Part shown: positions 24,088 to 31,823 of the stretch, piece by piece | Position numbering within the stretch: position 1 is the first letter of the stretch | Layout: each line of letters opens with the position of its first letter | Source of the DNA: Chlorobiales bacterium | GTDB lineage: Bacteria > Bacteroidota > Chlorobiia > Chlorobiales > JACMJS01 | Assembly (NCBI GenBank): GCA_014380515.1 | Contig: JACMJS010000119.1 | Location: 1 to 35,899, forward strand | DNA length: 35,899 nt | Direction: 5' to 3' | Position numbers and translations under genes: made by a program | The notes under the pieces: model-generated | What the model was told of the DNA's origin: nothing | The model's input: the letters and a program-made list of their open reading frames with translations, nothing else | The model's database searches: none

Positions 24088-25185
24088 TCATTTCAGTACT
24101 TCACCGAGTTGGCTGACGATGCGTTCCGCGGTGTGCCCGTCCCACAACTGCGGAATCTTTCCCGCCTTGCCCTTCCCGGAAAGCACGCCCAGTGCGGCTT
24201 CGCGGACTTCATCTTCGTCCGTGCCGACAAGTTCGTTCGTGCCGACTTCAACCGTTATAGGCCGTTCGGTGTTTTCGCGCATCGTCAAACACGGCACGCC
24301 GAGCACGGTCGTTTCTTCTTGCACGCCGCCGGAATCGGTGAGTACCAGCGAGGCTTCTTTCATCAACCGTAAAAATTCAATGTAGCCTTGCGGATCAACG
24401 AGATGCAGTCCTTTGATTTCTTTCACCCGTGCGGTCAGGCCGGATTGCTCAAACATTTTGCGGGTGCGCGGGTGAATCGGAAAAACGATTTCGGATTTTT
24501 CGGAGATGGCTTTGAAGAGCCGCAGGATTTTTTCGAGGCTTTCCGGTTCATCAACATTGCTGGGGCGATGCAGCGTTACAAGCGTGTAGGATTTCGGCTT
24601 CAACCCAAGTTCCATGAGCACGTTTGATTGCATCGCTTTCGGCAGATGCGTGACGAGGCTATCGATCATGATGTTGCCGACGAGAAACATTTTTTCATCG
24701 GGCACGCCTTCGTTAATGAGGTTGTGCATCCCGCTCGGCTCGCTGACAAACAATAAATCCGAAATCGAATCGGTTACAATGCGGTTGATTTCCTCCGGCA
24801 TCGTGCGGTCGCCGCTGCGAAGCCCCGCTTCAATGTGAGCGACGGGCACGAGCAATTTCGCCGCGGTGATTGAACAGGCGAGCGTTGAGTTCACATCACC
24901 GACGACGACGACCAAATCGGGAATTTGATCTTGCAACACTTTTTCGAACGCCACCATCACCTTCGCGGTTTGTTCGGCGTGCGATCCGCTACCGACGCCC
25001 AAATAAATATCCGGTTTGGGCAGGCCTAGTTCGGTAAAAAAAACCTGCGACATTTTTTCGTCGTAGTGCTGGCCGGTGTGCAGAATGACCGATTGAAAGT
25101 TGCCGCGCTTGACAAGTTCGTGATGAAACGGCGCGACTTTCATAAAGTTTGGCCGCGCGCCGACGACGGAAATAATTTTTTTCAA
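24088..25185 (-). CDS. wecB: UDP-N-acetylglucosamine 2-epimerase (non-hydrolysing)
   Basis: 365 residues, full length. Interconverts UDP-GlcNAc and UDP-ManNAc, a precursor of surface polysaccharides. Conserved blocks: VVGARPNFMKVAPF, HTGQHYDEKMS, VVGDVNSTLA, HIEAGLRSGDRTMPEEINR, GNIMIDSL, LVTLHRPSNVD, FPIHPRTRKM, LTDSGGVQEETTVLGVPCLTMRENTERPITVEVGTN. No other polysaccharide gene is in the window, so it acts at a distance from its pathway. Confidence 0.95.
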   Translation of the reverse strand: MKKIISVVGARPNFMKVAPFHHELVKRGNFQSVILHTGQHYDEKMSQVFFTELGLPKPDIYLGVGSGSHAEQTAKVMVAFEKVLQDQIPDLVVVVGDVNSTLACSITAAKLLVPVAHIEAGLRSGDRTMPEEINRIVTDSISDLLFVSEPSGMHNLINEGVPDEKMFLVGNIMIDSLVTHLPKAMQSNVLMELGLKPKSYTLVTLHRPSNVDEPESLEKILRLFKAISEKSEIVFPIHPRTRKMFEQSGLTARVKEIKGLHLVDPQGYIEFLRLMKEASLVLTDSGGVQEETTVLGVPCLTMRENTERPITVEVGTNELVGTDEDEVREAALGVLSGKGKAGKIPQLWDGHTAERIVSQLGEVLK

Positions 25186-25262
25186 AGCGTTTATTGTTCG
25201 AGAGGATTAAGTGTAAATAAACAACGCATGTTCTCAGTTCTCACTGCACAAAGCTTGTTACG

Positions 25263-25469
25263 CTACAATTCACTTTCTGAAATGTCGGCAATTTTAAGCA
25301 AGTGCTTGAGTAATCCGGTTTTAAGGCTTTGATTGCCATGCACCGGTACGCTGATTCGCTCGGACTGTCCGGTCTTACCGTAAATCTGATGGCTGCCCTG
25401 AACCCGCAGAAGCGTCCAGACCCGCGACTCCAGAACTTTACCGAATTCCTTGCCGGAGATTGATTTCAT
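25263..25469 (-). CDS. hicA: HicA-family mRNA interferase toxin
   Basis: 68 residues, the usual size. Double-stranded RNA-binding-like fold: KSISGKEFGKVLESRVWTLLRVQGSHQIYGK with the catalytic His in GSH, and ISVPVHGNQSLKTGLLKHLLKIADIS. It cleaves mRNA when the antitoxin is lost. The start overlaps the hicB stop by four bases. Gene order is antitoxin first, toxin second. Confidence 0.88.
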   Translation of the reverse strand: MKSISGKEFGKVLESRVWTLLRVQGSHQIYGKTGQSERISVPVHGNQSLKTGLLKHLLKIADISESEL

Positions 25470-25669
25470 ATCGCAATCTCAATCGTGCGCGCCGTAGCCG
25501 TATCTTTCGGGGTTTCTACATCAACGGCAAGACATCCTTCAATGGCTTCATACAAATTATTCAAAAGCTCTTCGAAGGTCTCGCCCTGTGTGGCGCAGCC
25601 TTTAATCGCAGGTACTTCCGCCCAATAGCCGCCTTCTTCGGCTTCGTGTACGATTACTTTTATTTTCAT
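25466..25669 (-). CDS. hicB: HicB-family antitoxin
   Basis: 67 residues. The start is set at MKIKVIVHEAEEGGYWAEVP because AGGAGAT lies just before this ATG; the ORF track runs 49 codons further upstream through a repeat. The partial RNase H-like fold is plain: EEGGYWAEVPAIKGCATQGETFEELLNNLYEAIEGCL. There is no added DNA-binding domain at the C-terminus, so it belongs to the short HicB form. It neutralises the HicA toxin encoded next. Confidence 0.88.
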   Translation of the reverse strand: MKIKVIVHEAEEGGYWAEVPAIKGCATQGETFEELLNNLYEAIEGCLAVDVETPKDTATARTIEIAI

Positions 25670-25764
25670 TGTATCTCCTGAATGTGAATAGCGGTGCGTT
25701 TTATCGGCGGCGAAATTACGATAATTTGAGGCGAGAAAGCCTACTGACTTTAGATCGTTGGATG

Positions 25765-25815
25765 TCAGCCGGAGGCTGATTCCGCCAGAGGCGGACAGCG
25801 GAGTCCTTTGGCTCA
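25765..25815. repeat. Triple hairpin repeat upstream of hicBA and tnpB
   Basis: TCAGCCGGAGGCTGA, TTCCGCCAGAGGCGGA and a GGAGTCCTTTGGCTC segment follow each other without gaps. First and last parts match the element at 16056-16087. It lies between the divergent hicB and tnpB genes. Confidence 0.65.
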
Positions 25816-25890
25816 AATCGCCGATTTGTTTAACACCGTTGAAATAACAAAATGAATAGTTTTTTCGTCATCTTTTTCATGTATTGGGTT

Positions 25891-27018
25891 ATGGAAAAGA
25901 TTATTCACAAAGCCTACAAGTTCCGGCTTGCGCCAACCGCTGAACAGCAAGCATATTTGGCTGTTCAATTCGGACATTGCCGCTTTGTGTTCAATCATTT
26001 CCTCAACCTTCGCATACAGACATATGCCGAAACAGGTAAAGGGCTTTCCTACGCCGCACTCTGCAAGCAACTCACTTCGCTCAAACAACAGGGCGAAACG
26101 AAGTGGCTCTCCGAAGCCTACTCGCAAACTTTGCAGCAATCGCTCCGAGACCTTGACACTGCCTACAACAACTTTTTCAACAAGCGGGCTAAGTTTCCGT
26201 CGTTCAAAAAGAAATCGAATCGCCAAAGTTGTCGCATTCCGCAAGGCTTTGAGATAATTGACCGGAGCGTAAAACTTCCGAAGTTTGCCGAACCTTTTAA
26301 GTTTCGCAAGCACCGCGAGATTAAAGGCACGGTCAAGCATATTTCCATTTCCAAAGAACCGTCCGGTCAATACTTCATTGCGTTTAACGTTGAGGAACTC
26401 GTTGATGTTCCAGAACCGAAAACCAAAAAGGCTGTCGGTATCGATCTGGGTCTCAAGCATTTCGCCGTGCTTTCCGATGGCGCAAAGGTCTCCGCCCCGA
26501 ACTTCTACCGCGCGAGCGAACTTCGTTTGCAACGAGCGCAACGCCGACTTTCCAAGAAGATCAAAGGTTCGCGTAACCGAGACAAAGCACGCTTGCAGGT
26601 TTCTAAAATTCATCGGGACATTCGCAACGCCCGCACAAACTTTCTGCATCAACTCTCGCATCGCACCACTGACGAAAATCAAGTCATTGTGCTCGAGAGC
26701 CTTAACATTGCCGGAATGATTCGCAATCACCATTTGGCAAAATCTATCTCGGACTGCTCTTGGTCTGAATTCGTTCGTCAACTGAAATACAAATCCGAAT
26801 GGAAAGGCGGCACGGTCATTGAAGCCGGTCGTTTCTATCCGAGTTCCAAACGTTGCTCGAAGTGCGGCAATGCCAAGCAAGCATTGAAACTCTCGGAGCG
26901 GGTATGGATTTGCGAGCATTGTCATACTGAACACGACCGCGACATCAACGCGGCAAAGAATCTTTTAAAGTTTGCCTTGCGAGAGCAAGGTGATCCGAAA
27001 TGCAACGAGCCTCAGTGA
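25891..27018 (+). CDS. tnpB: TnpB, RNA-guided nuclease of IS200/IS605 elements
   Basis: The start is set at MEKIIHKAYKFRLAPT (375 residues); the track begins 13 codons earlier with a hydrophobic run not seen in the family. The helix-turn-helix N-terminus is followed by the RuvC-like nuclease: AVGIDLGLKHFAVL (Asp185), IVLESLNIAGM (Glu269) and HTEHDRDINAAKN (Asp351). A zinc finger (CSKCG at 322-325, CEHC at 341-344) lies between the last two. All catalytic and zinc residues are intact, so the protein should be able to cut DNA guided by an omega RNA from the element's 3' end. Confidence 0.93.
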   Translation: MEKIIHKAYKFRLAPTAEQQAYLAVQFGHCRFVFNHFLNLRIQTYAETGKGLSYAALCKQLTSLKQQGETKWLSEAYSQTLQQSLRDLDTAYNNFFNKRAKFPSFKKKSNRQSCRIPQGFEIIDRSVKLPKFAEPFKFRKHREIKGTVKHISISKEPSGQYFIAFNVEELVDVPEPKTKKAVGIDLGLKHFAVLSDGAKVSAPNFYRASELRLQRAQRRLSKKIKGSRNRDKARLQVSKIHRDIRNARTNFLHQLSHRTTDENQVIVLESLNIAGMIRNHHLAKSISDCSWSEFVRQLKYKSEWKGGTVIEAGRFYPSSKRCSKCGNAKQALKLSERVWICEHCHTEHDRDINAAKNLLKFALREQGDPKCNEPQ

Positions 27019-27166
27019 GTTCGGCATATTTCGGCAAGCTCAATAGGGCGGGAATCGCCCGAATCTAAGCCTGTGGAGAAGGTCATTTCAAGCAAGCGAT
27101 TAGTATCGCAAGCGGAAACCCTTCGTTGAATCAGGAAGCCTACGCTTTTAAGCGTAGGTCAATTCA
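26920..27166 (+). ncRNA. Predicted omega RNA scaffold of TnpB
   Basis: By analogy with studied TnpB elements, the guide scaffold overlaps the 3' end of tnpB and ends at the right end of the element. Here that ends in the hairpin at 27139-27158 and TCAATTCAC. An inner hairpin (GGGCGGGAATCGCCC, near 27048-27062) supports folding. The guide would be the flanking bases just past 27162-27167, i.e. TGTATTTTGTTCCGG. The 5' boundary is a guess. Confidence 0.35.
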
Positions 27167-27242
27167 CTGTATTTTGTTCCGGTCGCAAAACCACCATTTG
27201 CATACAATCTACACGCATCGCCACGTGTATCAATTTACCGCT

Positions 27243-28724
27243 TTGAACCAACGCCTCACATTAACTTTCGTTCTCTGGCTCTTTGCCGCGCTGTGCACCG
27301 GGCAAGTCAACCCTCCGGTGGCCATAAAATCCGCACCGAAAAATGATTCGGCGCGTACCGCCGTCTTGGAACACGCCGACGTCTTCGCCGGATCAACCGT
27401 AACCGAGCTGCCTGCTCCGAACCTGCCTCCGATCACCGAAGCGGTTCGCATTGCCACCGGAAACGTAAAGTTCGTCGACGGCAGTACAACTGTTGAGTGC
27501 GACAGCGCGGTGCAATACAGCCTCAGCAAAAAAATTCGCGTGGTGGGTAACGTCAAAATCGTGCGCGACACGGTAACGATTCGCGGGCGAGAAGGTTTCT
27601 ACTACGAACAGGGCCGCCGCAGCGTGCTGCAAGACAGCGTGAGCCTCACCGATCAAAGCGTCATTCTTAACAGTCAGAGCGGCACTTACTTTTCCGATGA
27701 ACAAAAAGCCGTGTTCAGCCAAAACGTGTCGATGAAGGATTCGGCGAACCTCGTGCTTTCCGACAGTTTGATTTACTACCGCGCCTTGCAGAAGTCCGTC
27801 GTCATTGGCCGCGTCCGCATTAGAAATTTTTCCGACAACGTGCTCATCACCGGCGGCTACGCCGAGCACGACATCGGACGCAGTTATAGTTTCATCGAAC
27901 AGCGTCCCGTGCTCACGCAGATTGACACGACGAACAAAGGCAAATCGCAGCCGGATAGTTTGGTGATCCGCGCGATGAAGATGGAAGCCTTTCGCGGCAA
28001 AGCGGATACGGCCAAGCGCGTGGAGATCACCGACAGCGTGCGCATCCGCCGCGGCGACCTCACCGCGCGCAGCGGAAAAGCGATTTACTTTACCGATCAA
28101 AATGAACTCTTGCTCACCGGCAACGCCATCGTCTGGTATCAAGACACACAGATGACCGGCGATTCGGTGCGCGTCGTGCTCCGGCAAACCTCGGGGCCAC
28201 AAGGCCGCCGCAGCCGCATCGATAAAATTATCGTGTTGCGTAAAGCCTTTATGACCAGCCGCGATACGCTCGACCGCACCGGCAAAAAATTCAACCAGCT
28301 TTCAGGCAGAGAAAAAATCGTCATCGCCTTCGATGACAGCTCTCGCTTGCAACGGGCTGAAGTGTTCGCAGAAGCCCGAAGTGTTTATTACCTTTACGAC
28401 GGCCTTGATGCCAACGGCGTCAATGTGGCCAGCGGCGACCGCATCGTGATCGGGTTCGATAGCAGCCGTGTCAGCCGGATTGCGATTTACAAGGGCGTCG
28501 AGGGCGATACGTACCCCGAAGCGATGGCGACGCCGGACGCACGCAACTTGCCCGGTTTCCGGTGGCGGGCGTCGGAACGTCCGGAGGATGAAAGCGTAAT
28601 GCCGCCGGTGAAACCCGCGCCGAAGCCGAAGGAAAAATCAAACCCGCGGAAACCGAAGCCGGATGCGGCACTGCCGAAGAAACCTGCGGCGGCGAAAGAG
28701 CGACCCCGGGCGTTCCCGCCTTAG
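27243..28724 (+). CDS. OstA/LptA-like protein (LPS transport family), exported
   Basis: The track frame starts at 27126, but its first ~12 codons (NQEAYAFKRRS) are the TnpB right-end hairpin read as protein. I place the start at TTG 27243 (NQRLTLTFVLWLFAALCTGQ), which yields a proper signal peptide; GTG at 27225 is an alternative and no in-frame ATG is available. About 493 residues. OstA-type beta-strand repeats follow (ATGNVKFVDGSTTVECDSAVQY, VVGNVKIVRDTVTIRGREGFYYEQ, SGKAIYFTDQNELLLTGNAIVWYQD), as in LptA/LptD N-terminal domains that pass LPS across the periplasm. The C-terminus is a Pro/Lys-rich tail. The insertion may have removed the native start or promoter. Confidence 0.78.
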   Translation: MNQRLTLTFVLWLFAALCTGQVNPPVAIKSAPKNDSARTAVLEHADVFAGSTVTELPAPNLPPITEAVRIATGNVKFVDGSTTVECDSAVQYSLSKKIRVVGNVKIVRDTVTIRGREGFYYEQGRRSVLQDSVSLTDQSVILNSQSGTYFSDEQKAVFSQNVSMKDSANLVLSDSLIYYRALQKSVVIGRVRIRNFSDNVLITGGYAEHDIGRSYSFIEQRPVLTQIDTTNKGKSQPDSLVIRAMKMEAFRGKADTAKRVEITDSVRIRRGDLTARSGKAIYFTDQNELLLTGNAIVWYQDTQMTGDSVRVVLRQTSGPQGRRSRIDKIIVLRKAFMTSRDTLDRTGKKFNQLSGREKIVIAFDDSSRLQRAEVFAEARSVYYLYDGLDANGVNVASGDRIVIGFDSSRVSRIAIYKGVEGDTYPEAMATPDARNLPGFRWRASERPEDESVMPPVKPAPKPKEKSNPRKPKPDAALPKKPAAAKERPRAFPP

Positions 28725-28818
28725 TTCGAGCAGGATAAGTTGAACGACGGCGGTTTCTCCAGCTCCTTTTTTCCTTCACTCGGGCAGGAAGCAAAATTAG
28801 AATTGCCTTTTACATTTG

Positions 28819-28866
28819 GATTCACACCTGATTCACACCTGAAACGTTGTCGCGGCCTCATGTATA
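28819..28866 (+). promoter_or_regulatory. Tandem repeat and possible ECF promoter upstream of the sigma gene
   Basis: GATTCACACCT is repeated in tandem (28819-28829 and 28830-28840). Directly after it, GAAAC at 28841-28845 and GTATA at 28862-28866, 16 bases apart, could form a promoter of the ECF type (AAC-containing -35). It lies about 45-90 bases before the sigma-factor start. Autoregulation by the downstream sigma factor is a guess based on the common habit of ECF genes. Confidence 0.35.
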
Positions 28867-28909
28867 AAACCATTGCCGCTGTAAACTCGTAACTCACCAC
28901 AGACATACA

Positions 28910-29497
28910 ATGATCATCGATAAGAAAACCGGCGATGGCGACTTACTTCGCCTCATCGCAGGCCGCAGTCAAGATGCTTTTGAAATTTTCTATCAACGGT
29001 ATGCGGCATATGTTTATTCCGCCGTTCTGAAAATCATCGGCAGCCAGCCCGATGCCGAAGAACTCGTTCAAGATATTTTCGTGTATGTGTGGAACAAAGC
29101 CGATCTGTACGACGGCACGCGCGGCGGCGGCTCGACATGGCTTTTCACGATTGCCCGCAGCCGCGCGATAGATTTCATCCGCTCCAAACGCTCGCGGCAT
29201 ATGCAGGCGGAAGTTCACGGCGATGATTCGGAATTTGAGGAAACAAACGATGCTGCCGAGTCGAGCGCGCTTACGCAAGTGATTCAAGGCGAAGAGCATG
29301 AACGCATCGTGCGGGCGTTGATGCAACTGCCGGAAGAACAAAAGACGGCGATTGAAATGGCGTTCTTCAGCGGCCTGTCGCATACCGAGATTTCCGAGGC
29401 GCTGAAATCGCCGCTCGGTACGGTCAAGACGCGGATTCGTCAGGGCATGATGAAACTTAGTTTTCTACTCCGCGCCGAAGCAGAAGGAAAAATCTGA
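28910..29497 (+). CDS. ECF RNA polymerase sigma factor (SigK-like)
   Basis: 195 residues. Region 2 runs from about 22 to 95 (AFEIFYQRYAAYVYSAVLKIIG, DAEELVQDIFVYVWNKADLYD, GSTWLFTIARSRAIDFIRSKRSR) and region 4 from about 135 to 190 (LMQLPEEQKTAIEMAFFSGLSHTEISEALKSPLGTVKTRIRQGMMKL). These two domains with a short linker define an ECF sigma factor. The downstream anti-sigma gene of the RskA type places it near the SigK/ECF19-like group. It directs a small regulon, probably including its own promoter. Confidence 0.92.
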   Translation: MIIDKKTGDGDLLRLIAGRSQDAFEIFYQRYAAYVYSAVLKIIGSQPDAEELVQDIFVYVWNKADLYDGTRGGGSTWLFTIARSRAIDFIRSKRSRHMQAEVHGDDSEFEETNDAAESSALTQVIQGEEHERIVRALMQLPEEQKTAIEMAFFSGLSHTEISEALKSPLGTVKTRIRQGMMKLSFLLRAEAEGKI

Positions 29498-29599
29498 AGA
29501 CTGTAACATTATCACATCCGTTGCAGATGTCAATCCCGACGGGTTGATGATACAACGCGGATACACTGCCAAAACACATTGTAATTTTTATTCAAGGAT

Positions 29600-30502
29600 A
29601 TGAACACTATGCCATCCAACTCTGAGGGCGAAAGCATTCAGGAGCAATGTATAGATTACCTCTTCGATCTTATGTCCGCTGAGGAGCGGGCGATGTTTGA
29701 ACCCAATCTTTCCAAGCCGGAATACATTGAGGCGATGCGCGAAGCGGGCGCGATGTTCGTCGCCGTGGCCAAGTCCGCACCGGCGAGGCCGCTGTCGCCC
29801 GTCGTCAAAGGCGGCATCTTCAATGCGATCAACGCCGCCTTGGATGCCGCTCCGCAAAGTGCCGCCGCGCCAAATGCGCCGCTGCCGCTGGGACAATCGC
29901 CCGTTCGCGCCTTCGCGGATCGTCCGGCCCTCGCGTCGGAGCGGCGGCGGATGTCAACGGCGACGGTGTTCGCGCTCTTCGGCGTGCTCATTCTCGCCGT
30001 GCTCTCGACCGCCTTCTACCTCAACCTGCGCGATAAAGACAACACGATTGCCGAACTGAGCGAGCGGACGGAAAAATTGGAAGTCAAGTTGGATCAGCAA
30101 TTCATTGCCGTCTCGGGGTTGCGCCGTGCGCTGGAGCAGCAGTCGGCACTCACGAGTTTTTTTCAAACCTCGACCTTCAAAGCGGTTGACCTGAAAGCCT
30201 CCGATCCGTCGCCGCGACAAGGCAAGGTGTTTTGGTCGGAACAGAAAAAGCGATTGGTGCTTTACCTAACCGAACTGCCCGTCAATGCGAAGGGCAAGGA
30301 GTATGAACTTTGGACGATTCAGGACGGGAAGCCGCAAGGGGCGGGGCTGTTTAGCGTCAAGCTTGAGGCGGAAGAAAAAGAAGTGTTCATCGAGTTGCCC
30401 GCCGGATTCGGAAGCGGCGTTCAAACTTTCGCCATCACCGAAGAACCCATCGGCGGTTCGCCCGCTCCGACCGGCACGATTTTGCTCGCCGGAAACTTGT
30501 AG
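29600..30502 (+). CDS. RskA-like transmembrane anti-sigma factor
   Basis: 300 residues. A short N-terminal cytoplasmic part (QCIDYLFDLMSAEERAMFEPNL) looks like the sigma-binding region but lacks the HxxxCxxC zinc motif. One membrane helix (about 119-142), a coiled segment (LSERTEKLEVKLDQQF), and an RskA periplasmic domain follow (KVFWSEQKKRLVLYLTELP, KEYELWTIQDGKPQGAGLF, VQTFAITEEPIGGS). AAGGAT abuts the first ATG; the second ATG at 29609 has better spacing and may be the real start. It would hold the sigma factor at the membrane until released by proteolysis. Confidence 0.87.
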   Translation: MNTMPSNSEGESIQEQCIDYLFDLMSAEERAMFEPNLSKPEYIEAMREAGAMFVAVAKSAPARPLSPVVKGGIFNAINAALDAAPQSAAAPNAPLPLGQSPVRAFADRPALASERRRMSTATVFALFGVLILAVLSTAFYLNLRDKDNTIAELSERTEKLEVKLDQQFIAVSGLRRALEQQSALTSFFQTSTFKAVDLKASDPSPRQGKVFWSEQKKRLVLYLTELPVNAKGKEYELWTIQDGKPQGAGLFSVKLEAEEKEVFIELPAGFGSGVQTFAITEEPIGGSPAPTGTILLAGNL

Positions 30503-30523
30503 CCCGACGCTTGCAGACGGGCG

Positions 30524-31006
30524 TCAAGAAGCGGGCGTTTTCGAAGCGGATGGATTGCCGCCGGATTCTTTTTTAGAATCGGACTTCGAATCCGACTTTG
30601 ATTCCGGTTTCGGCGCAGACTTCGATTCCGGTTTTGTTTCCGACTTTGGTTTTGATCCTCCGTCCGAATCCGCCGCGCCGGATTTCCCTCCGTCAGATGT
30701 TCGCTCGGCAGCCTTGTCGGCAGCCCTTTCAGCAGATGTACCGGCGGTCGCGGCATCCGCTTTCGATTCACCGGACTTTGCCTCGCCGGACGCCGCTGCG
30801 CCGGAAACCGGTTTCGGCGGCGCGTTTTTATAATCCGTGTTGTAGAAGCCGCTGCCCTTGAGCACGAATCCGCCGCCAAGTGTGATGACGCGGTGCAACG
30901 CCGCCGTGTGGCAGTTCGGACATTCGGTCAAAGCCGCTTCCGACATGCGCTGAACGGTTTCAAATTCGTAGCCGCAGTTGTCGCAGAGGTAAGGATAGGT
31001 TGGCAT
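30524..31006 (-). CDS. FmdB-family zinc-ribbon protein with long low-complexity tail
   Basis: 160 residues. The first ~60 are the small zinc ribbon of the FmdB family (MPTYPYLCDNCGYEFETVQ, LTECPNCHTAALHRVI, GGGFVLKGSGFYNTDYK), with CxxC pairs at 8/11 and 29/32. The remaining 100 residues are almost only Ser, Lys, Ala, Glu, Asp, Pro and Gly (KPKSETKPESKSAPKPESKS), longer than in most relatives. Such proteins are regulatory or of unknown role. The gene converges on the anti-sigma gene with a 21-base gap. Confidence 0.83.
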   Translation of the reverse strand: MPTYPYLCDNCGYEFETVQRMSEAALTECPNCHTAALHRVITLGGGFVLKGSGFYNTDYKNAPPKPVSGAAASGEAKSGESKADAATAGTSAERAADKAAERTSDGGKSGAADSDGGSKPKSETKPESKSAPKPESKSDSKSDSKKESGGNPSASKTPAS

Positions 31007-31104
31007 TTTTTCTCCGGTAAATTTTGTGCGTGTGTACTTTCTCAGTTGTATCCGGCTGGATGAACCCGGGTTGCCTGTTCAATGTGCTCACTCACGGTGC
31101 CCGC

Positions 31105-31707
31105 TCACTGTGCGAATTCAATATGCACATTTAAGATGCGAAGCCGCTTCAACTGCTCCATCGCCTCAATTCCCTTCAAGTCCCGCAAAATAATTGTTCC
31201 TAACTTGCCGTGCTGATACGTCAGTTGGCCTTGTCCCTGCGGCGTCGTTATCCGTACGGTGCCTGATCTTTTCTGCAACACCATCTGCGCGTTGATCTGC
31301 AGCAGTGATTTGTCGCTTGCAGCGGGCGGCAGTGATTGCGAGGTCAAATCCAGAAGCGACGCGATGGCGGTAAGAAACTCCACGCGGCTGATCGGCTTGG
31401 TAAAGTAATCGCCCGCACCGGCTTGAATCGCATCGGAAATAATATCGTGCTCGGTAAGGCCGCTACAGACGATGATGTAGGGCATCTTCAATTTGCGGTC
31501 GGTGATTTCCAAGAGAACATCAAGGCCGCTCATGCCGGGCAGGAGTAAATCGAGCAACACGAGATCGTAGTGTTTGGCGGTAATCAATTTGAGTCCGGTG
31601 ATGCCGTCAGACGCGGTATCGATGTCGATGGGCAACTCCGCCAAAAATTCTTTGTAGATGTCGACGATCATAGATTCATCATCGACAATCAAAATTGACT
31701 TTTGCAT
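31105..31707 (-). CDS. Response regulator with C-terminal DUF4388-like domain
   Basis: 200 residues. The receiver domain covers 1-120: acidic pair DDE (9-11), phosphoacceptor Asp53 in LVLLDLLLPGMSG, Ser in VCSGLTE and Lys in YFTKPIS. The C-terminal ~70 residues (LLQINAQMVLQKRSGTVRITTPQGQGQLTYQHGKLGTIILRDLKGIEAMEQLKRLR) match the DUF4388/PATAN pattern rather than a DNA-binding domain. It probably signals through protein contact. No histidine kinase is nearby. It follows aspC by about 115 bases. Confidence 0.85.
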   Translation of the reverse strand: MQKSILIVDDESMIVDIYKEFLAELPIDIDTASDGITGLKLITAKHYDLVLLDLLLPGMSGLDVLLEITDRKLKMPYIIVCSGLTEHDIISDAIQAGAGDYFTKPISRVEFLTAIASLLDLTSQSLPPAASDKSLLQINAQMVLQKRSGTVRITTPQGQGQLTYQHGKLGTIILRDLKGIEAMEQLKRLRILNVHIEFAQ

Positions 31708-31823
31708 AAAAAGTGGGATAAAATTTCGTAGGAACAGCGGCGCAGGACATGCGATGCTGCTGATAAAGATTAAAGGATAGATTCAAGACTGAAGGAATTT
31801 GATCGCGGTCATCATCGATGCGA

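Larger units (their letters stand above)
25816..27167 (+). mobile_element. IS200/IS605-type element carrying only tnpB
   Basis: The element contains one gene, tnpB, and a recognisable right end: the hairpin CCTACGCTTTTAAGCGTAGG at 27139-27158 preceded by GAATCAGGAAG and followed by TCAATTCAC, as in IS200/IS605 right ends. The left boundary is not clear; 25816 is only the first base after the preceding repeat. There is no tnpA, so movement would need a Y1 transposase supplied elsewhere. Confidence 0.6.

Noticed and set aside
25813-26934. 373-residue minus-strand ORF opposite tnpB
   Set aside because: Antisense shadow; tnpB on the plus strand has all family motifs, and this frame has no recognisable domain.
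27126-27242. Upstream extension of the LptA-like ORF to 27126
   Set aside because: The first codons are the IS right-end hairpin and the following stretch does not resemble the family; the signal peptide begins at about 27243.
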